64,000 nucleotides of DNA from Eutreptiella sp. 'Long Island Sound 2002' (lineage: Eukaryota > Euglenozoa > Euglenophyceae > Eutreptiales > Eutreptiaceae), in NCBI GenBank assembly GCA_964036045.1, contig OZ038399.1, positions 24,126,044 through 24,190,043 on the forward strand, in the 5' to 3' direction. Each line of letters begins with the position of its first letter. Positions within the stretch are counted from its first letter, which is position 1. The translations under genes were made by a program, and so were the position numbers. The notes under the pieces were generated by a model that saw nothing but the letters and a program-made list of their open reading frames with translations, was not told the DNA's origin and did no database searches. Below, one piece after another: positions 59,769 through 64,000 of this stretch.

Positions 59769-60524
59769 GTGCGGGGGATGGAGGGGGGGGGGAGCTTCGT
59801 TATTGGAGCAAGGCCACGCCAGGGCGTTGGGGGGGTCCAACCCCCCCCCCCCCCCCCGGTGCGGCGTACCCCAGGGAAGGGGAGACGGCCTCCTGTGGCT
59901 CCTGCCGGGAGTACGTGTCGGCCGCGGACGACGCGTGCGTTGGTGGGAGTGGCAGCTGGAGGGGGGGCGGGGGAAGAGGACGTGCCGGTGGGGGCGTTGT
60001 TGGTCGCGTCCAGAGTGCGTCAGGGGCGGGGCTTCCGGTTGGAGGGGGAGGCCCAAAGCGACCCAGGTTGGCCGGCGCTGGTTCGGTGCCTGGCGGAACT
60101 GGCGCGGGTGGCGTTGTGGCTGGCTCCCATGCTCAGAGTCCACCTCCTACGGCTCCTGGGTAGATGCACTGTCCTGGCGGGAAGGGTCTTCGCAGCGGCG
60201 GAGGACTGGGGGACGGGGGAGATAATTACACGTTTTATGGGGGTATTGGGGGACATGACCGAGGACGCTTTTGAGTCTTTGGCCCATGTGGGGACCTCCC
60301 CCCGACCCAAGAAGGCGTCAATTTCAGATGAGATTTTGCGTAAAGGGTTGGGGGAGATGGGTGAATGCTCCTTCCCAAGGGAACTCTGGGATGAGCTCGT
60401 CCCGGCGAGCCTGTCGGAGCGATTGCTTGGGGTGCGGCTGCCCGAGGGCAAGGGTTACCCGAGCCCGGCGACGGAGGTGATGATGGAGGTGCTGAAAGGG
60501 CAGGGGGTGTTTGCTGAGGTCTAG
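59769..60524 (+). CDS. N-terminal part of J3 polymerase polyprotein
   Basis: 251 codons open to TAG, beginning at a GTG so the true start lies elsewhere. The last 100 residues are helical: AAAEDWGTGEIITRFMGVLG, DMTEDAFESLAHV, ISDEILRKGLGEMGECSFPR. It directly precedes the RT and probably is the connecting part of the same protein. No enzyme motif. The Gly/Pro-rich first 60 residues include a poly-C stretch (PPPPPP). Confidence 0.4.
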   Translation: MRGMEGGGSFVIGARPRQGVGGVQPPPPPPVRRTPGKGRRPPVAPAGSTCRPRTTRALVGVAAGGGAGEEDVPVGALLVASRVRQGRGFRLEGEAQSDPGWPALVRCLAELARVALWLAPMLRVHLLRLLGRCTVLAGRVFAAAEDWGTGEIITRFMGVLGDMTEDAFESLAHVGTSPRPKKASISDEILRKGLGEMGECSFPRELWDELVPASLSERLLGVRLPEGKGYPSPATEVMMEVLKGQGVFAEV

Positions 60525-60534
60525 GTGCAGCGGG

Positions 60535-61170
60535 GTGAGTAGGGGGGTCCCAATTGTACCCCCTTTGTGATCCCCAAGAACGACATCAAGGCTTCCATGA
60601 TTTTGGATTGCACCCCCCAACGCAGTGCACCCTGAGCCGCCGCCCCATTTTATGTTGGCTTCCCGGACGGCTTTGTGGGAGTGGTTGCAGGTATATGGGG
60701 GGGGGTGTGCATGTCACATGTTGACTTGTCCAACGCTTTTTGGAGTTTCTTGCTCCCTGCAGGATCGGAGGAGATGTTTAGGTTTCGATTCGGGGGGAAG
60801 TTGTGGGATATGAAGAGGTTGCCCTTTGGCTGGAAGTGTTCACCGGTTATATGCCAGCGACTCTTGGGGTCATTGGTTCGGGATCTCATCCCCCCCGACG
60901 TTTTACTCATCCATTATTTGGATGATTTTCTATTGGTTGCTAGGGATAGGGTTAGGCTGCGGGGGGTGACGGGTCGGGTGGCGGCACGGTTGCGAGAGGT
61001 TAAGTTCCTCGTTCGCCCCAAGAGCACGTTGGAGCCTACGGATTCGCTTCACTGCCTGGGTAAGTTTATCAATGTGCGGGGGGGGGGGGGGGGCATCACC
61101 AACACACAGTTCTTGCCGGCGAAGTTGGTCCTGGCCTGGTTGCGGCTCAGTGTTACACCGTATACCTAGC
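60535..61170 (+). pseudogene. Reverse transcriptase of element J3
   Basis: RT blocks in order: CTPFVIPKNDIKASMILDCT; after a shift, HFMLASRTALWEWLQVYG; after a second shift in a G-run near 60705, HVDLSNAFWSFLLP with the first catalytic Asp; FRFRFGGKLWDMKRLPFGWK; PVICQRLLGSLVRD; LLIHYLDDFLLVARD with YLDD at 60915-60926; and KFLVRPKSTLEPTDSLHCLG. This is the RT type of DIRS and LTR elements. The catalytic residues are intact; the frame breaks are in homopolymers. A TAG ends the frame at 61167. Confidence 0.85.
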
Positions 61171-61467
61171 GTTGCTTGCAGTCGTTTTATGGGGTCACTG
61201 CAGTGGGCTATGCAGCCGCGTACGGGTTTGGGGCCAATGGCGGCGGGCTCCCTCGCGTGGGTGGTGTGGGGCAGGGAGCACTGCGATGGGTTGCCTGCGG
61301 GTGTGGGTGAGGCCCCTGGCCCAGCTGCTGGGGCACGTTATGTTACCGTGGAGACCGGCCGGGGGTACGCTGGGTTGGATCTTTGGGGGGGTGAGGACCG
61401 GTTTGGAGTTCGGCAGGCTGGGCGGGGGTGCTGGCTCCCTGTGGGATGGGGTACAATGATCCGGTAA
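61171..61467 (+). pseudogene. RT-RNase H connection of J3
   Basis: SRFMGSLQWAMQPRTGLGPM, AAGSLAWVVWG is the segment that follows the thumb in DIRS-type polymerases (R-x-(L/M)-G-x-L-x-(W/F)-A). It is in a different frame from the RT. Confidence 0.6.
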
Positions 61468-61790
61468 TTGTCTACCCTCAACTTTTTGTGGATGCGGCAT
61501 GGGATTCTGTGCGGGGAGAGGAGGGTTATAGGGTGGGCTTTTTCTCGCCCAGGCTGGGCACCTGTGTGGAGTGGTTGGGGACAACAATTTCTTTGGGTTC
61601 CCGCGCGCGCTGGGTGAACCAACAGATGGCCGAGCTTTCGGGGGTGTGGACGGCAGTGAGGCTCGCTTGTCACATTGGTTGGGGGGAGGTAACCCTGTTT
61701 ATTCACAATGCAGGGGCCATTTACCAAGGGGTGCGGGGTAGGGCGTCTGTGGGGTTGTGGGTGCAGCAGTGGATCTTGCGCACCCTCTAA
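61468..61790 (+). CDS. RNase H domain of J3, altered active site
   Basis: PQLFVDAAWDSVRGEEGYRV, then RARWVNQQMAELSGVWTAVR and EVTLFIHNAGAIYQGVRG. The first Asp (FVDAAW) and Glu (AELSG) are in place, but the third acidic residue, normally Asp in a (Y/W)-(T/S)-DN context, is His (FIHN). Loss of that Asp should abolish cleavage. The frame is intact to TAA. Confidence 0.75.
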
Positions 61791-61998
61791 GCGCTCTTCC
61801 CCCACCCTCCAGTGCCACAAGGGGAACCCAGCCGCCCCTATAACACGCGGCCGCGTGCTTGACACATGCTGCCCAGGCAGGAGGACATACCAGACCTCAC
61901 CCTCCCCACCCTGCCCAAAACAATGTCCGCGGCGGCGTACACATCCCGATCCTGCAAAGCGTTCCCCAGGCGCGAACAAAAAATATGCCCCGGACAGT
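61791..61998. other. Junction between J3 and J4
   Basis: Short spacer where the plus-strand element gives way to the minus-strand one. Confidence 0.3.
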
Positions 61999-62904
61999 TC
62001 ATCCCAACAATATGCCCCTGCCCCGGCCGAAACAACCCCCGGCACGTATCCCTCCACCAAGATAAGTCTCCTCAGGGGGGACTCGTCTCAGCCTGGCAAC
62101 CAGGTACAGCCCTAGCGCGCCTGGACCATGCCCCCTCGCCAGAGGGGGGCAAACAGCGTATGCAAGAGGGGCAAGCTCGCCCCCTCGCTCCATAGCAGCC
62201 TCCAGCAGGCACGCACTCGTCTCCCCCGGGTACCGCCATCGCAGTGCCTCCAGGAGGGCGGGCACCGCGATGCCCAACCCCTGAGGCGTGTTGCATATGG
62301 AGGCCCTGGTCTTCATTGCTCCGGTGGCGACATAGAGCTTGAAGGCTCCAACCAGGAAATCCTCCATGGCCAGCACTCCCGGCGACGCCTCCAGCACGGC
62401 CCACAGCGCACAGGCGCGCTCAGCCACCCGCCTCTCGGTCCGGGCCACTAGCTGGCTAGCCGTGATCTCCCGAACCCAACCGCGGATGACGTGGACCGGG
62501 TGCACCCGCTGCAGCAGCACATGCATAGCCCGCCACCACTCTTCCCAGTGCGCCTCCGTCCCCGACCACGGCACCGGGGGGGGGGGGGGGGGGCAGCGGC
62601 CGAAAAGTGGGCAACAGAACAAAGGGAGGCATAAAGCTAAAAGCAGCCCACATTGCCACCTGTCACCCTGGCGCCCCAAAGGTGGCCGCCCCCTCGGTAG
62701 TAGCCGTCCACCTAGCCCACCCTCCATCAGCACCCACCCCCCCACCCGTGTCCCCCCACCCCGGTGCAACCGTCCTGGCCCCCCGCAGCGGCTCAGGGGC
62801 GCCTCCGGGTAGGGCCCGGCGCATCCGCCCCCCTCAGCTACGGCGGTATGCCCACCGGTGTGTTTGTTTCGGTCGCCGTCCGGGAACTTTGGCGCCCTGC
62901 CCAT
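61999..62904 (-). CDS. Open frame of inverted element J4
   Basis: 302 codons, minus strand. Begins around NKHTGGHTAVAEGGGC (62880-62830), the same peptide found on the plus strand in J3, followed by Gly/Arg-rich sequence with a G-run and a helical part: WRAMHVLLQRVHPVHVIRGW, TERRVAERACALWAVLEASP, EDFLVGAFKLYVATGAM. Function not recognised; its position downstream of the J4 gag finger suggests a domain of the same element. Possibly gag- or recombinase-derived. Confidence 0.4.
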   Translation of the reverse strand: MGRAPKFPDGDRNKHTGGHTAVAEGGGCAGPYPEAPLSRCGGPGRLHRGGGTRVGGWVLMEGGLGGRLLPRGRPPLGRQGDRWQCGLLLALCLPLFCCPLFGRCPPPPPPVPWSGTEAHWEEWWRAMHVLLQRVHPVHVIRGWVREITASQLVARTERRVAERACALWAVLEASPGVLAMEDFLVGAFKLYVATGAMKTRASICNTPQGLGIAVPALLEALRWRYPGETSACLLEAAMERGGELAPLAYAVCPPLARGHGPGALGLYLVARLRRVPPEETYLGGGIRAGGCFGRGRGILLG

Positions 62905-63241
62905 GCCCTTTGCTTTCCCTTCCCGCCCTAGGATCTAGCATTGCCTCCACCCACCCCCCGTGCTGCCCCCCCCCCCCCCCCGGACGCCTCCTCCAACCAG
63001 ACCGGTCCTTCGCCGTTCGCCCAAGGGCAAAGAACCCGGGCATCCAAAAAAAGAGGCCCCTTGCTATACCGGACATTATATTGGAGGATTAACCTAGACG
63101 ACTCCCAAGAGGCAACGGGATTCGAACCCAGGACTATCGCCCTATTGGACGAGTGCAAGACCAAAAGTATTAGAAGACGATGGTACCACAAACTGTGGTG
63201 GGGCGACACAAAAACAGAGTTGCCCCACCCCCGCACTCACC
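62905..63241 (-). other. J4 interior with tRNA-like B-box
   Basis: On the minus strand CCTGGGTTCGAATCCCGTTG (about 63109-63128) contains a perfect B-box, but the surrounding stems do not fold into a full tRNA. A C-run lies at 62968-62983. Confidence 0.35.
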
Positions 63242-63748
63242 CTACGACGCGCCCAAACCGCGCCGCGGGCAATCAACCCTCCAGTGCCAACAATCACCAG
63301 AGTCGACCCCCGCTCCCACGCATCTGCCGCACGGATCTCGGGGCTGCTCTGGCATCCATACCCACACCCCCTTGGCCCCCACGAAACGAATAAACCCACC
63401 AACCCGCTCCGCCTGTCCCGATACCCACGAAGACCCAAAAAGCCCCACGTCCCCCTCACCCCCTCCTTCCAACGCACTCGGCAACGCTACCACAGACCCC
63501 AGCGCGTCACCCACATACCGGGCCACAGACGTGATATACAAGGCATAGGATAAGTTGTCCCCGAGCCGCCGCCAAATACCGCGGGCGGCCTCAAGAGCCC
63601 GCGCCCTGAACCCCCCGCACGACGCCTCCAACCTAGAAATGGGGCCAGCCGGCTGCAAGAAGGTGGGGACAAACACAAAGTGCACCACCAAAGGGTGCCT
63701 AAACAAGAGCAAATTGACCTTGGGGGAAGAGCGCTTGTGGCGGGTCAT
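63242..63748 (-). pseudogene. Gag-like protein of inverted element J4
   Basis: Minus-strand frame with ARALEAARGIWRRLGDNLSY, ALYITSVARYVGDALG and the family's closing finger DPCGRCVGAGVDSGDCWHWR, VDCPRR. The finger matches C-x2-C ... W-H-W-x-V-x-C-P as in J1, with Arg in place of the last His. This shows a fourth copy of the gag, in opposite orientation. Confidence 0.6.
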
Positions 63749-64000
63749 CTATACGGTGTTGACGGATTGGATACAGCACCGGACCCCGGTCCGCGGGTTC
63801 GTGGACTCTGTTTGAGCCTTGTTGAGCCTTGGCTCTCTGTCTCCCTCCTCCCTGAGACTGGCTGGCGTCACGGCTCGGGACCACTACGACCATGAAAAAT
63901 AATCGGAACGGTGATCATTCCGCCAAGGGACGGGTTCCCACGCATGCGTTGGCCGGTTGATGTTTGTTTGTGTGTGGGTGACGGCAGGAGTGGCCCCGCG
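63749..64000. other. Window edge
   Basis: Open in places on both strands, no domain. Probably continues element J4 upstream. Confidence 0.3.

Noticed and set aside
63085-63160. A true tRNA gene on the minus strand
   Set aside because: The B-box matches, but the T-stem pairs at only about three positions and no cloverleaf could be drawn.
1-64000. Bacterial or organellar origin
   Set aside because: GT-AG introns, LINE, DIRS, pogo and Harbinger elements, LITAF domain and microsatellites are all nuclear eukaryotic traits; no operons or Shine-Dalgarno pattern.

Overview
This is a eukaryotic nuclear window, most likely from a unicellular alga or other protist with a repeat-laden genome. The evidence is spliced exons with GT-AG borders, a LITAF-type membrane zinc protein, a leucine-rich-repeat gene, tyrosine-recombinase (DIRS-like) retrotransposons, LINE fragments, several DNA-transposon superfamilies, satellites, pentanucleotide arrays and dozens of poly-C or poly-G runs. 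There are no operons or bacterial features. A prasinophyte-like green alga is my guess, held weakly. Host genes are few: LITAF-like (304-681), an unknown possibly organelle-targeted protein (22947-23576) and a spliced LRR gene (34233-35353 or later). A repeat-bearing ORF (about 17867-18760) is uncertain.

Layout. 1-2.8 kb holds the LITAF ORF and simple repeats. 2.8-7.15 kb is a palindromic AT-rich array joined to a 4-kb satellite of 85-bp units. 7.15-26 kb is a mosaic of short DNA transposons: four with poly-C/G inverted termini, a Harbinger-like element and its fragments, and an element carrying an RNase H ORF. 26.2-28.7 kb holds LINE pieces. 28.75-30.7 kb is a gag plus tyrosine-recombinase module running into a decayed copy of the 85-bp satellite (30.7-31.9 kb), which is again followed by T/A-rich palindromes (32.1-33.0 kb). 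33-38 kb holds the LRR gene and a foldback element. 39-43 kb has tandem duplications, an integrase fragment and a second Harbinger-like element with an exact 3-bp target duplication. 43.97-47.79 kb is a whole pogo-like transposon with inverted repeats, TA duplication and a DD35D transposase interrupted only by in-frame stops. 47.8-55.6 kb holds a reverse-strand LINE RT, pentanucleotide arrays, two further poly-C/G elements and more Harbinger sequence. 55.7-63.9 kb is a nest of DIRS-like elements: a truncated one, a longer one in the order gag, tyrosine recombinase, RT, RNase H, and one in opposite orientation.

The most unusual signal is in the poly-C/G transposons. At least four families share an end architecture in which a family-specific 4-bp word sits in the inverted terminus after a constant block. 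The word recurs just inside the end, followed 7 bases later by its own reverse complement. The word and its complement change together between families (CTAC/GTAG, CAAC/GTTG, CACC/GGTG, GAAC/GTTC), which implies selection on pairing and a possible recognition code. A paralogous empty site supports TA target duplication for one copy. Other notable signals are a satellite palindrome whose central dinucleotide exists only in two mutually inverted states, and in-frame TAG/TAA codons in mobile-element ORFs that repeatedly align with glutamine codons.
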